Shown here piece after piece: positions 17,932 to 27,236 of a stretch of 64,000 nucleotides of DNA (position 1 is the first letter of the stretch; every line of letters begins with the position of its first letter). The notes below the pieces were generated by a model, which saw only the letters and a list, made by a program, of their open reading frames with translations, searched no databases and was not told where the DNA came from. The stretch comes from Ancylomarina longa. GTDB taxonomy: Bacteria; Bacteroidota; Bacteroidia; Bacteroidales; Marinifilaceae. Location: contig NZ_RJJX01000001.1 in the NCBI RefSeq assembly GCF_003996985.1, forward strand, positions 1 to 64,000, given 5' to 3'. The translations under genes were made by a program, and so were the position numbers.

Positions 17932-19419
17932 ATGAATTCTTTCCGAAAAACAATCAAAATACAAAAACAATTACTTCATTTTACTCCCGATGATTCAAGA
18001 GTTGTAACCAGATTTTTCACCCCAGGAAATCCCAAACGAATTGAGAATATATTTGAACGGATATTGCTTTTAACTCAAAAACAAGCCGGTGATATTCTAC
18101 AAAAAACACTTAAAAGTTTTTCGGGTCGTCATCGAAATATTAAAAGAATTTTTAAAGACAATTTCGATCTAATCATTAAGGAAATAAAATTTGAAAACGA
18201 TTTCTCTTTAGAGCAAAAGCTGCTTATCGGTTCCTATTTTACGATGGAATATTCTATCGAATCAGCTGCACTTTTTAATCCATCTATTGTTGTACATCCA
18301 TCACAAGCTGATTCTGATTCCAATAGATTAAAAGTGATATTAAGTTTTAGAGCTGTAGGAGAGGGACATATTTCCTCCATTGTTTTTCGTAGAGGTATCA
18401 TCAAAAGTAATGGTGTTTTAGCTATACAGAAAAATAGTGCTCTAGTAGAGCGTGTTGATCGTATTCCAGATCCATCCTATCATAAAGACGATTTTATTTT
18501 AAAATTGAAGGAATTAAAATCCTATGAAAGTGTTGCCAAAATTTTAGATAATTTATTGGATGATTTTACTTTTGATGAACTTAAAGAAGGAATTCGTCAT
18601 TTCAGAAAAAAGAAGAAAGGGAAACAAAAAAAAGTAAGTCGCAGCTGTGAGGATGGAATAAAAATTTTAATGTGGTTAGCAAATGCCAATTATGAAATAA
18701 AATTCTCTGCTGAATTAGATCTTAGCTCACGAGTTATTTTTCCTATTTCAGAAAATGAGATAAAAGGCTTAGAGGATGCTCGCTTTGTCCTCTTTAAAAA
18801 TGGGAATGGGAATGGGAGAGATGTATATTATGCTACTTATACTGCTTATAACGGATTTACAGCTTTACCTCAATTAATTGAAACAGTAGATTTTTGTCAT
18901 TTTAAAGTATCTGTTCTATTAGGAGAAGGATCTAAAGGTAAGGGGATGGCTATTTTCCCAAGAAAAATAAACGGCAAATTTGTAACAATATCAAGAAACG
19001 ATAATGAGAATCTTTATATCATGTTCTCAGACAATATTAAATATTGGGAGAAACCTATATTACTGAAACCTCCTGGTTTTTACTGGGAATTTTTTCAAAT
19101 CGGCAACTGTGGTTCTCCAATCGAAACGGAAAAGGGATGGTTACTTTTAATTCATGGTGTTGGACCAGTAAGAACTTATAGTATAAGTGCGATTTTATTG
19201 GATATCAAAGATCCAACAAAAGTTATAGGACTCTTAAAAGAACCATTTTTAACTCCGGATGAAAGTGATAGAAATGGATATGTTCCTAATGTTATCTATT
19301 CCTGCGGGGCTTTGATCCATCAAGGTAAATTAATTTTGCCTTATGCAATGGCTGACTCAAGATCTGGAATTGCTTCACTTGAGTTAAAGGATATATTTGA
19401 CAATATGGATTATTATTAG
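17932..19419 (+). CDS. GH130 mannoside phosphorylase/hydrolase, long form
   Basis: A 495-residue GH130 protein. The N-terminal about 200 residues are a variable extension. The five-bladed propeller catalytic part runs from about 245 to the end, with the signature G-L-E-D-A-R-F and Y-Y-A-T-Y-T-A-Y-N-G near residues 281-307, C-G-S-P-I-E-T near 391-397, and Y-V-P-N-V-I-Y-S-C-G near the end. GH130 enzymes act on beta-mannosides, by phosphorolysis or hydrolysis. I cannot assign which from motifs alone. No signal peptide, so cytoplasmic. Its stop overlaps the stop of the convergent glycosyltransferase gene by 3-4 bases, leaving no space for a terminator between them. Confidence 0.88.
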   Translation: MNSFRKTIKIQKQLLHFTPDDSRVVTRFFTPGNPKRIENIFERILLLTQKQAGDILQKTLKSFSGRHRNIKRIFKDNFDLIIKEIKFENDFSLEQKLLIGSYFTMEYSIESAALFNPSIVVHPSQADSDSNRLKVILSFRAVGEGHISSIVFRRGIIKSNGVLAIQKNSALVERVDRIPDPSYHKDDFILKLKELKSYESVAKILDNLLDDFTFDELKEGIRHFRKKKKGKQKKVSRSCEDGIKILMWLANANYEIKFSAELDLSSRVIFPISENEIKGLEDARFVLFKNGNGNGRDVYYATYTAYNGFTALPQLIETVDFCHFKVSVLLGEGSKGKGMAIFPRKINGKFVTISRNDNENLYIMFSDNIKYWEKPILLKPPGFYWEFFQIGNCGSPIETEKGWLLLIHGVGPVRTYSISAILLDIKDPTKVIGLLKEPFLTPDESDRNGYVPNVIYSCGALIHQGKLILPYAMADSRSGIASLELKDIFDNMDYY

Positions 19420-20573
19420 AAAATACGTTCCTTATTAATCTGTTTTGGGTTACAATAATAAAATTCTGCATTTGAAATTGGTGGCTTAATCAATTTATTA
19501 TAGAGTTTCAAATGCTGTTTCCCAATAACCGTCCAGTTTCTTTGTTTATTGCTAATTTTGATATTCTCTTTCAATTGATTTCTTAAATCATCATCTTGAA
19601 ATAAATTAGTGATATGTCGTATATAGTCTTCATCCGATTCCGCAATTAAACCTCCTTGAACTTCTAAAACCCAATCTTTAAAACTCTTCAATTGTGAAGT
19701 CACAACAGGTAAATGAAATGCAGATGCTTGTGCTAATACACCACTTTGTCCACCTTTAATATAAGGTAAAGCCATTATATCTGCTGCACACAAAATATTA
19801 TCCAGACTTGATTGGGGAAATTTCCCGAATAGTACTTTTATATGATCTGAATAGTATTGATCCTTAAGCTTTTGATATAACTCAAGTTTGTATGGTGAAT
19901 GTTCATTAATTCTATTTCTAGCTGCCATCAATAAAACCATATTTTTATTCTTCCTAATAAGCTCTGGCAAAATATTGAATATTCTTTCGAAATTCTTAGT
20001 TGATCTGATATAACCTGCTAATAAAAGAACATCTCTGCCTTGTAAACCCAGTAGCTCTTTGGCATTTTCATTTCGGCGAACTTCCCGAACCCCGTGTGGA
20101 ATCACATGTATTGGATTTGATATTTTATAGTTTTTCAACAAAATATCTTTTTGGAAGGATTCATGTACAATAATTGAAGAACTTAAATCTAGTAGATGCT
20201 GAACTATTATTTTTTCTTCAAATTTAAGATCCTCAAAAACAGTATGCATGGTTGTTACCACTGGTGTTTCTGATAAATTACAGCGGATTAAAAATTCTAC
20301 AATTTGAACTCCTCTTTGATCTCCAAACAAACCAAATTCGTGTTCAATATGCACAATATCCGGAGCCAATCTTTCTACATAAAAGAACAATCTACCTGCA
20401 ATGTCATTCGCTTTAGGTGAATAAACCTCATAAACATCCTTTCCTTGCGCTCCAAGTTGACTGAATATGAATACTTCTTTACCTGCACGTCTAACAGAAT
20501 CGCTTAGATATTTAGTATAGGTAGCTAATCCACATTCAATAGGAGGATAAGTTGAAACATATGCAATTCTCAT
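19416..20573 (-). CDS. GT4-type glycosyltransferase
   Basis: A 385-residue GT-B glycosyltransferase (family 4-like). The N-terminus is Y-V-S-T-Y-P-P-I-E-C-G-L-A-T-Y with the glycine-rich acceptor loop, then H-I-E-H-E-F-G-L-F-G. In the C-terminal domain the donor-site stretch reads Y-I-K-G-G-Q-S-G-V-L-A-Q-A-S-A-F-H-L-P-V-V. The two glutamates of the classic E-x7-E motif are not present there, being replaced by Gly/Gln, as in some GT4 subgroups. It is the last gene of a minus-strand operon with GH130 and a zinc-ribbon protein (gap 9 bases). The combination suggests synthesis and turnover of the same mannose-containing glycan; the donor is unknown. Confidence 0.87.
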   Translation of the reverse strand: MRIAYVSTYPPIECGLATYTKYLSDSVRRAGKEVFIFSQLGAQGKDVYEVYSPKANDIAGRLFFYVERLAPDIVHIEHEFGLFGDQRGVQIVEFLIRCNLSETPVVTTMHTVFEDLKFEEKIIVQHLLDLSSSIIVHESFQKDILLKNYKISNPIHVIPHGVREVRRNENAKELLGLQGRDVLLLAGYIRSTKNFERIFNILPELIRKNKNMVLLMAARNRINEHSPYKLELYQKLKDQYYSDHIKVLFGKFPQSSLDNILCAADIMALPYIKGGQSGVLAQASAFHLPVVTSQLKSFKDWVLEVQGGLIAESDEDYIRHITNLFQDDDLRNQLKENIKISNKQRNWTVIGKQHLKLYNKLIKPPISNAEFYYCNPKQINKERIF

Positions 20574-20582
20574 AATTTTATA

Positions 20583-21617
20583 TTAATTCAAATAGTTTAA
20601 CAAATCAGATATACTTGTTATAGCCAGACAGACAGATTCATCACAAGCACCATAATAAATCCATAATTCTCCATTTTCCCTTTCTATCATACCATTAGTA
20701 AATACAACATTGGGGAAAAATCCATTCTTTTCATATTCCAATTGAGGAAGGAATACCGGACAATCTGCTTTTTTGATAATTTTTTTAGGATTATTTAGAT
20801 CTAGAAGTAATAGTTTAAGGGAGTAAATACTATTATCACCTTTAGCATGATAAAGTACCAACCATCCATACTCTGTTTTAATTGGTGAGGATCCAGCACC
20901 TATCTTTTGACTTTCACTAGAAGATCCATCTGGACGCAATAAACAGAAATGATCTCCCCAGTATAGTAAATCTGGAGAGCTTGCCAACCAAATTGATGGT
21001 AAACCAAATCCTTTATTATCAGGTCGGTGTAACGCAATATATTTACCGTTGATTCTCTCTGGAAAAAGTGCAACATCTTTATTTAAAGGTGGAAATATAA
21101 CCCCCATCTTTTTAACATTGACAAAATCGGATGTCTTTGCCAAAACAGTTATATAACCATCACTGGAAACAGCAGTATAATTGATATAATATACATCTCC
21201 AAATTTAACAATTCTGGCATCTTCCACACCAAAACATTCACAATCAAGAGTAGGGTAGATAAATGGTGCATCTTCAACCGTGAAATGAATACCATCTTTA
21301 CTTCGTGCCAGACGCAAATGGCTTATAGTTGATAGGTAATCCTTTCCTTTATAAAGATATCCTCTTGTATCCTTATAAATTAAATCTTTGTCATCCTTTT
21401 TAATTCGGATAACATCTGCACCTTTCTCATTGTAAAATGGTATTGTAATATTTTCTTTTTCAGGAAGGCAATTTTCAGCAACTCTCATCAATAATAAAAC
21501 CTCGCCCTGGTAAGTTGTTACACCAGGGTTAAAAACCCCCAAAACCTTGTACGATAGATTGGAGGGATTCACTTGAGTGGGTAGAATCAATGGATTCTGG
21601 ATATGTCGCTGTAACAT
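20583..21617 (-). CDS. GH130 mannoside phosphorylase/hydrolase, short form
   Basis: A 344-residue GH130 enzyme made of the propeller domain only. Conserved elements are F-N-P-G-V near residue 29, R-V-A-E-N near 46, F-G-V-E-D-A-R-I-V near 130 with Y-Y-I-N-Y-T-A-V, G-A-G-S-S-P-I-K-T near 242, and F-F-P-N-V-V-F-T-N-G near 305. It lacks a signal peptide. It is a different subfamily from the longer GH130 at 17932-19419, with which it shares only the catalytic core. The gene lies 2 bases after the zinc-ribbon gene and 9 bases before the GT4 gene, so the three are one operon. Confidence 0.9.
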   Translation of the reverse strand: MLQRHIQNPLILPTQVNPSNLSYKVLGVFNPGVTTYQGEVLLLMRVAENCLPEKENITIPFYNEKGADVIRIKKDDKDLIYKDTRGYLYKGKDYLSTISHLRLARSKDGIHFTVEDAPFIYPTLDCECFGVEDARIVKFGDVYYINYTAVSSDGYITVLAKTSDFVNVKKMGVIFPPLNKDVALFPERINGKYIALHRPDNKGFGLPSIWLASSPDLLYWGDHFCLLRPDGSSSESQKIGAGSSPIKTEYGWLVLYHAKGDNSIYSLKLLLLDLNNPKKIIKKADCPVFLPQLEYEKNGFFPNVVFTNGMIERENGELWIYYGACDESVCLAITSISDLLNYLN

Positions 21618-21619
21618 CT

Positions 21620-22021
21620 TTATGACATTTGTATTAAATTGGCAAAATCAAGGTATTTAGAAGCGTGTTCTCCATAAGAATACACATTCTCATGACTTAC
21701 TTGATAGGTGCATCTTTCACCATAAATACCAGAGAATAAAATTTGATACTCCTGATCTTCTTCATCATGCATTAATATTCTATAAATATTTTCATGAATC
21801 TTCTCATGTCTAAGACTTTTCTTGCAACAGGGACAAAAAAAGCTGATTTGCTCATTTTCCTCCATTTCAAAACTGGAATGTTTTAAAATTTCGTAATCTC
21901 CTAAATGGATGCTAAATAATAGTACACCATTTCTACCTTTTTCATTTTTTGCAGCAATTACAATTCGATCTGCAACATTTAAATAACTACGGCAATGAGG
22001 ACAGATATAATTTGCATTCAT
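21620..22021 (-). CDS. Zinc-ribbon protein of unknown function, 133 aa
   Basis: First gene of the minus-strand GH130/GT4 operon. Two C-x-x-C pairs are visible: Y-I-C-P-H-C at residues about 7-10 and F-F-C-P-C-C-K-K at about 63-66. Together they should form one zinc ribbon. Between them is a beta-rich stretch (I-V-I-A-A-K, G-V-L-L-F-S-I-H-L-G), and the C-terminal half is acidic and aromatic. I know no function. Its tight linkage (2-base gap) to a GH130 gene suggests a regulatory or accessory role for that glycan pathway. Confidence 0.75.
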   Translation of the reverse strand: MNANYICPHCRSYLNVADRIVIAAKNEKGRNGVLLFSIHLGDYEILKHSSFEMEENEQISFFCPCCKKSLRHEKIHENIYRILMHDEEDQEYQILFSGIYGERCTYQVSHENVYSYGEHASKYLDFANLIQMS

Positions 22022-22205
22022 GATTTTTCGTTTAAAAGAGTTTCTCTAAAAAATATAAGCTTTTATAAGTAAAAAGTCAATATAAATTATTTAATATTCA
22101 GGCACATATTACCTATACAATGCAAGGGAAATAGCGATTATTTTCATTTCGGTTTTTAAATAATTATTAATTCGGTTATATTTGAGAGAAGGCGAGTAAT
22201 GTTCC

Positions 22206-22604
22206 TTGTCTCTTAATAGAAAATTTAATTTGAAATTATTAATCACAATACTTCGATGGATAGCAAGATGTTTGGGGATATTTTTATTCCTATTTTTCAT
22301 TTGGTTTACTCTTGAAATTGGAGCACCCGATATAAATCTAATGAGTAATCAGGAAATAAAGCTTTTTATAGCTAACATGTTAATGCTATTAGGTTTAATT
22401 GTAGTTTGGAAATTTGAATTTATTGGCAGCATTGTTCTCATTGGATCCTACATTTTTTTCTCTATAGTTAACTATTCATTTTGGATTGGTCCAATTTTCC
22501 CAACGTTCTTATTAATTGGATTACTACACTTTATCTGTTGGCTCTCAAGCACTATTATTCTATGCAGAAAAAGGTATTTTAACTTAGAAATGTTACTTCA
22601 CTAA
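22206..22604 (+). CDS. Small four-helix membrane protein, DUF7670-like
   Basis: A 132-residue protein with four hydrophobic segments (about 12-35, 48-68, 72-92, 97-118). The N-terminus L-R-W-I-A-R-C-L-G-I-F-L-F-L-F-F resembles small Bacteroidota membrane proteins grouped as DUF7670. The start is uncertain: the TTG at 22206 is the furthest start in frame and no in-frame ATG precedes the first helix, while a purine-rich AGAAGGCGAG lies upstream. Function unknown. A probable promoter for the adenylate kinase gene follows it, so it is likely a separate unit. Confidence 0.6.
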   Translation: MSLNRKFNLKLLITILRWIARCLGIFLFLFFIWFTLEIGAPDINLMSNQEIKLFIANMLMLLGLIVVWKFEFIGSIVLIGSYIFFSIVNYSFWIGPIFPTFLLIGLLHFICWLSSTIILCRKRYFNLEMLLH

Positions 22605-22655
22605 AATGGTTCAATCAAAAATTATAAGCCATATATATGCTATAACAATTTTTAC

Positions 22656-22663
22656 TATTTTTG
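22656..22663 (+). promoter_or_regulatory. -7 box upstream of the double adenylate kinase
   Basis: TATTTTTG matches TAnnTTTG 37 bases before the ATG at 22701. No well-spaced TTTG is seen further upstream. Confidence 0.4.
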
Positions 22664-22700
22664 ATTTTATTACTACAAAATAAATCTTAATATAATCAAC

Positions 22701-23870
22701 ATGTTAAATATTGCATTATTTGGTCCCCCAGGGGCTGGTAAAGGTACTCAGTCTAAAATGCTTGTTGAAAAATATAATTTGGCATATATTTCTACTGGTG
22801 ATATTCTTAGAACTGAAATTGCAGAAGGGACAGATTTAGGACTTCAAGCAATTGATATAATAAAAAAGGGAGGATTAGTTCCAGATGAAATAATTGTTCA
22901 GATAATTGAGGAACGGATACAAACCAATACCGAAGTTAATGGTTTTCTTTTTGATGGATTTCCAAGAACTACTGTACAGGCCTATATACTGGAAGGTCTT
23001 TTGCTTAAAATGAATACAAAGCTTGATTGTATGTTGAGCCTTGAGGTGCCTACAGAACAACTTCGCAATAGAATGCTGGAACGTGCTCAAAAGGAAAACC
23101 GTCCGGATGATACAAAAGAAGTAATTGAGGTTCGCTTAAAAGAATATGAAACGAAAACAGCACCAGTAGCAAACTTCTATAAGGAAAAAGATATATATCA
23201 TGGAATTGACGGTCTGGGAGGTATAAACGAAATATTCGACAGGCTGACCTCTGTTGTTGATCTTACATTAGAAAAATCGTGGATTAATATCGTTTTATTA
23301 GGACCTCCGGGATCAGGAAAAGGTACGCAAGGTCGTAAATTAGCTGAGAAATTCAATTTAGTTTACATTTCCACGGGTCATTTAATGCGTCAGGAAATAA
23401 AAAAAGGAACGGAAATGGGTAAAAGTGCCCAAACTTACATAGAGAAAGGAGATATTGTTCCTGATGAAATAGCCATCAAACTAATTGAACGTCAAATTCA
23501 TAAGCACTCTGATGCTAATGGATTTATTTTTAAAGGATTTCCAAGAACTATTGTTCAAGCTTATATTCTAGATGGATTATTAAGAAAATTAGAGTCAACA
23601 GTTACCGCAACTATTAACTTAAATGTTTCCACTCTTGAATCAATAAAGCGACTAACCGCCAGAGGTAAAACATATAGCCGTAGAGCTTATGATGCTGATA
23701 CGGATATTATAATTCATCGACTCGAACAGCACGATAAAAGAAGTGCAAAGGTAAATGAATACTATGAGAAGCAATTTAAAATAGATTGGGTAGATGGAGT
23801 TGGAGAAGAAGATCAGGTTTTTGAACGATTATGTAATGAAGTAAATGAATCTTTCAAAAAGATTAGATAA
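22701..23870 (+). CDS. adk: Fused double adenylate kinase
   Basis: Two complete adenylate-kinase folds in one 389-residue chain. The N-terminal copy (1-190) is canonical: P-loop G-P-P-G-A-G-K-G-T-Q (about 8-17), T-G-D-I-L-R, F-D-G-F-P-R-T, and R-P-D-D in the lid. The C-terminal copy (about 195-389) keeps G-P-P-G-S-G-K-G-T-Q and G-F-P-R-T. It reads T-G-H-L-M-R where T-G-D-x-x-R is expected, F-K-G-F-P-R-T in place of F-D-G-F-P-R-T, and the lid has R-A-Y-D-A-D-T in place of R-x-D-D. The second half may therefore have weakened or changed activity. The reaction of the first half is ATP + AMP to 2 ADP. No separate adk is in the window. A perfect terminator follows. Confidence 0.9.
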   Translation: MLNIALFGPPGAGKGTQSKMLVEKYNLAYISTGDILRTEIAEGTDLGLQAIDIIKKGGLVPDEIIVQIIEERIQTNTEVNGFLFDGFPRTTVQAYILEGLLLKMNTKLDCMLSLEVPTEQLRNRMLERAQKENRPDDTKEVIEVRLKEYETKTAPVANFYKEKDIYHGIDGLGGINEIFDRLTSVVDLTLEKSWINIVLLGPPGSGKGTQGRKLAEKFNLVYISTGHLMRQEIKKGTEMGKSAQTYIEKGDIVPDEIAIKLIERQIHKHSDANGFIFKGFPRTIVQAYILDGLLRKLESTVTATINLNVSTLESIKRLTARGKTYSRRAYDADTDIIIHRLEQHDKRSAKVNEYYEKQFKIDWVDGVGEEDQVFERLCNEVNESFKKIR

Positions 23871-23880
23871 AAAGAAAAAA

Positions 23881-23910
23881 ATCCAGTTTAATATTAAACT
23901 GGATTTTTTT
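23881..23910 (+). terminator. Intrinsic terminator after adk
   Basis: ATCCAGTTTAAT and its exact reverse complement are directly joined (23881-23904), followed by a run of T. Confidence 0.85.
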
Positions 23911-24147
23911 AGTTACTGTTAAAATAAGCTGCTTGACAAGCCCAATATGACCATTAATCAAAACCAAATATTAATCATCTTTTTATTTCACTAAAATTGT
24001 AAGATAATCCTTTACTTGAAGAAATAGATTATTGCTATTAATTCAAATAATAGTATTGGTTATAGAGGATTATTTTAAACCCTCAAGTTATTCTTTTAAT
24101 ACTACTTATAGAGTAACAGTTAATTGTTTATTCCTATTACAATTATT

Positions 24148-25854
24148 ATGGATATAAATAATACGATAAAAGATATTTCGATTTTATATAAATTGTCCCT
24201 TTCTATAGGACAATCTTTAGACCTAGATGAAAATTGTAATAATTTTCTAAGAACCTTAATGTCACAAAAAAAAATAGATTTTAGTGGCATGTGGATCCAA
24301 AATTCATGTCTTCCTTATTGTGATATTACTACTGGATATAAGCTTGTTTATTCATATCCACAAAAAAATGTTAATGATAAATATATTCCAGAATCTTTAT
24401 TTCTGGAGAACTGTTTTAATGATTCATCTTCTTTCTCTAAAAAACTAACTAGCGATGTTTCCAAGATAATTAATTTCAGTAAAGAGGATGGAGCTATAAC
24501 TTTTTACCAACTGGCAGATATCGGGTTTTTAGTACTTTATTCTTCTAAAGATGCGATATGGACTCAAAAAGAGCAAACTCAACTTATTAGTGTAATTAAA
24601 AAGTTTGCAATTTCTGTTAAAGCATGTTTATTCAATCAAAAATCAATTGAGGATTTAATCATAATTTCTACAACGAAAAATGAACTAGAGAAGGCAAAAA
24701 AAGAGGCAAAACAATCTGATAAGCTAAAAAGTGCATTTCTCTCCAACATTAGTCATGAAATTAGAACACCAATAAATGCTATCGTGGGGTTCTCGAACCT
24801 ATTGAATGATAAGGATATTAATGAAAAAAAACACGAAGAATTTATAAATCTAATAGGAAAGAACAGTAGAAAATTACTAAAGCAAGTAAATAATTTGATT
24901 GATGTTTCTAAGATAGATTCCAATCAAATGCCTATTAATAAAGAATGTTTTTATGTAAATTCTGCAATACACGATCTAGATCTAAAATATAGGAAATTTC
25001 AAGATTTGAATGACAATATTACTTTGAAAGCTATAATTCCTGATGGTTGTGAGCAATTAAACATTTCTACTGATAGATCTAAACTCCTGCAAATATTTGA
25101 AAATCTACTTGATAATGCCTATAAATTTACCAAATCAGGTTGTGTTGAATTTGGTTATTACTTGGAAAACAGTCAAACTCCTGTTTTTTATATAAAGGAT
25201 ACTGGTGTTGGAATTCCTTCCAGTATGAAAGATGAAGTTTTTAATATTTTCAGACAAGGTCAAAATAGTTCAACAAGAAATTTTGAAGGAACAGGTATTG
25301 GATTAGCACTTTGTAAAAGATTCATCGATTTATTGGATGGTGAGATTTGGTTTCATTCAAAAGAAGGAACGGGAAGCAATTTTTATTTTAGATTATCGGG
25401 ATCTGGGCAGACTAGACTAAAATTTCTTGAGAATTCAAAGCCCACAGAAGTTGAAAATGAATCATATTTAAAAGCTGTAAGTTTAAATTATACCTCTAGA
25501 AAAATTCTTATTGCAGAAGATGTAAAGTCGAACTTTAATTACTTAAACGCAATAATTGAGATGACAGATGCAGATGTGATATGGGCTAAAAATGGAAGCG
25601 AAGCAATTTCGATTTGCCAAAAAGAAGAACAAATTGATTTAATTCTAATGGATATAAGAATGCCTGAAATTGGTGGTTTAGAGGCAATAAAAAGAATTAA
25701 ACAAATTAATAAAAATACACCTGTAATTGTGCAAACAGCATTCAGTTTTAATAATGAAAAAGAAGAATGTCTTCTTGCAGGAGCAAATGAATTCATCACA
25801 AAGCCAATTGATCCTCAAACTCTAATAAAAATTCTTAAAAAATACTTGGATTAA
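24148..25854 (+). CDS. Cytoplasmic hybrid sensor histidine kinase with receiver domain
   Basis: A 568-residue hybrid kinase without membrane segments. The N-terminal about 165 residues look like a GAF-type sensor. A short coiled coil leads to HisKA with the phospho-accepting His203 in S-N-I-S-H-E-I-R-T-P-I-N-A-I-V-G. HATPase motifs follow: N-L-L-D-N-A (N box), D-T-G-V-G-I-P (G1) and G-T-G-I-G-L-A-L (G2). The C-terminal receiver (about 450-568) has the phospho-accepting Asp502 in L-I-L-M-D-I-R-M-P. I prefer the ATG at 24148 to the in-frame TTG at 24124. No response regulator or output gene is adjacent, so the target is unknown. Confidence 0.92.
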   Translation: MDINNTIKDISILYKLSLSIGQSLDLDENCNNFLRTLMSQKKIDFSGMWIQNSCLPYCDITTGYKLVYSYPQKNVNDKYIPESLFLENCFNDSSSFSKKLTSDVSKIINFSKEDGAITFYQLADIGFLVLYSSKDAIWTQKEQTQLISVIKKFAISVKACLFNQKSIEDLIIISTTKNELEKAKKEAKQSDKLKSAFLSNISHEIRTPINAIVGFSNLLNDKDINEKKHEEFINLIGKNSRKLLKQVNNLIDVSKIDSNQMPINKECFYVNSAIHDLDLKYRKFQDLNDNITLKAIIPDGCEQLNISTDRSKLLQIFENLLDNAYKFTKSGCVEFGYYLENSQTPVFYIKDTGVGIPSSMKDEVFNIFRQGQNSSTRNFEGTGIGLALCKRFIDLLDGEIWFHSKEGTGSNFYFRLSGSGQTRLKFLENSKPTEVENESYLKAVSLNYTSRKILIAEDVKSNFNYLNAIIEMTDADVIWAKNGSEAISICQKEEQIDLILMDIRMPEIGGLEAIKRIKQINKNTPVIVQTAFSFNNEKEECLLAGANEFITKPIDPQTLIKILKKYLD

Positions 25855-25924
25855 AATATATAAAATTCTTTAAATTAAATCATTCAAAGTCCTATAATTC
25901 ATATTAAGTTCAATTGCATATATA

Positions 25925-25964
25925 AAAATATAGAGAGCTTAGATGCCCTCTATATTTTATTTTT
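25925..25964. terminator. Bidirectional terminator between kinase and TPR gene
   Basis: AAAATATAGAG and CTCTATATTTT form an 11-bp stem with an extra GC pair in the loop. A and T runs lie on both sides, so it can serve the kinase (plus) and the TPR gene (minus), whose stop is at 25964. Confidence 0.75.
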
Positions 25965-27133
25965 TATTCCATTCCATCCAACTTAGCTTTTATCTCGTTG
26001 TATTTCTTCAAATAGGACTCGTTCTCATTTCTCAATTTGAAATAAAGTTCTTTCAATGCAATTAACGCACTTTTTTCATCAGGCTTCATTTCCAATACCT
26101 TCTCGAAATAAGGAACAACTTTTTCATATTCAGAATATACACCCTTAATTGCTTCGTTGTACTTCTTTGCATCCATAATTTCATTAACCTCTTTATGGTG
26201 ATCAATTACAGTATTTAATTTTAGCAATCCTAAATTATATTGTGAAGTAAAATCTTTAGGGTTTAATTCTAGGGCTTTTACATACATTTCTTCAGCTTTT
26301 GCAAAGTCCTCTGTTTTCTCATACAAAGTTCCCTTAGCTCTGTAAAAAGAACCATTTGTAGGATCAATCTCAATTGCCTTATCCAAGAATTCTGCTGCTT
26401 TCTGTGGCTCGCCACCTAACATATAATAGTTAATCAATTCAACCAACATCCAAGAATCATTAGGATATAGTTCAAATCCTTTATGAAGATATGTTAAAGA
26501 CTCTTCTGCCTTACCAGAATTTTTCAGAACATTTGCTAAATTAGCATATGATTTCGCTCCACCATAATTGTAATCAATTGATTTCTTGTAATATTTTGCA
26601 GCTGCTTCAAGGTTATTTGCCTTTTGAGCTGTCATAGCTGCATTAAAAATAACTGCAGTATCAACAACAGGATTATCTTTAAACATATCCAATCCTTCAA
26701 TTTCCAATACACGTTCAAAAGCAGCTAATGCACCAGTAAAATCTCCCTCATTATAGCGATTAACTGCTTCATTAGTAAAATCTGGAATCATGTTTGTCAT
26801 TTGTGCTTTAACAGGCTTTTTCATTTTACCTTTTTGATCTAATTCAAGAGCTTTTAAATATGCCTCATAAGCAACATTAAGAGGATTCTTGGCCAAATCT
26901 TTATAGGCGGGAAGTGGACTTTCGAATATACCCTGATAAACTCTCCCTTTTACAAGATATGCTTTTGGGTAAGCCACACATTTCTCATTTTGAATTCCTT
27001 TATCAATAGCCTCCTTGGCTTTATCTAACTTACCTGAAGTTAAATAATTTTGTGCCCCAGTTACTTTACTTTTTTGTGCGAATACAGCAGAAACACACAA
27101 AAGCATAACTAGAATGAATGATAATTTTTTCAT
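25964..27133 (-). CDS. Secreted tetratricopeptide-repeat protein, 389 aa
   Basis: A signal peptide (M-K-K-L-S-F-I-L-V-M-L-L-C-V-S-A-V-F-A-Q) is followed by at least six TPR-like helical pairs. The best are in the stretch A-A-K-Y-Y-K-K-S-I-D-Y-N-Y-G-G-A-K-S-Y and in A-E-E-M-Y-V-K-A-L-E-L-N-P-K. Probably a periplasmic scaffold. I start at the third codon of the longest frame (ATG at 27133), which gives the standard M-K-K signal start; the ATG two codons earlier is possible. It lies 103 bases downstream of gyrA on the same strand and has its own -7 box. Confidence 0.87.
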   Translation of the reverse strand: MKKLSFILVMLLCVSAVFAQKSKVTGAQNYLTSGKLDKAKEAIDKGIQNEKCVAYPKAYLVKGRVYQGIFESPLPAYKDLAKNPLNVAYEAYLKALELDQKGKMKKPVKAQMTNMIPDFTNEAVNRYNEGDFTGALAAFERVLEIEGLDMFKDNPVVDTAVIFNAAMTAQKANNLEAAAKYYKKSIDYNYGGAKSYANLANVLKNSGKAEESLTYLHKGFELYPNDSWMLVELINYYMLGGEPQKAAEFLDKAIEIDPTNGSFYRAKGTLYEKTEDFAKAEEMYVKALELNPKDFTSQYNLGLLKLNTVIDHHKEVNEIMDAKKYNEAIKGVYSEYEKVVPYFEKVLEMKPDEKSALIALKELYFKLRNENESYLKKYNEIKAKLDGME

Positions 27134-27164
27134 AATCAATGTTTAGTTTTTATAACAATCTCGA

Positions 27165-27172
27165 CAAAAATA
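27165..27172 (-). promoter_or_regulatory. -7 box upstream of the TPR gene
   Basis: On the minus strand TATTTTTG (TAnnTTTG) lies about 32 bases before the start codon, inside the gap after gyrA. Confidence 0.4.
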
Positions 27173-27236
27173 TATTTTTATTTTTGATTTAGAATAAGAT
27201 TGATCTTTTTATAATTAATCTAAGTTTATTTACGAA

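Noticed and set aside
22109-22300. Minus-strand ORF of 63 codons upstream of the small membrane protein
   Set aside because: Overlaps the membrane protein frame and the intergenic region, is Lys/Asn/Ile rich from AT bias only, and has no motif.
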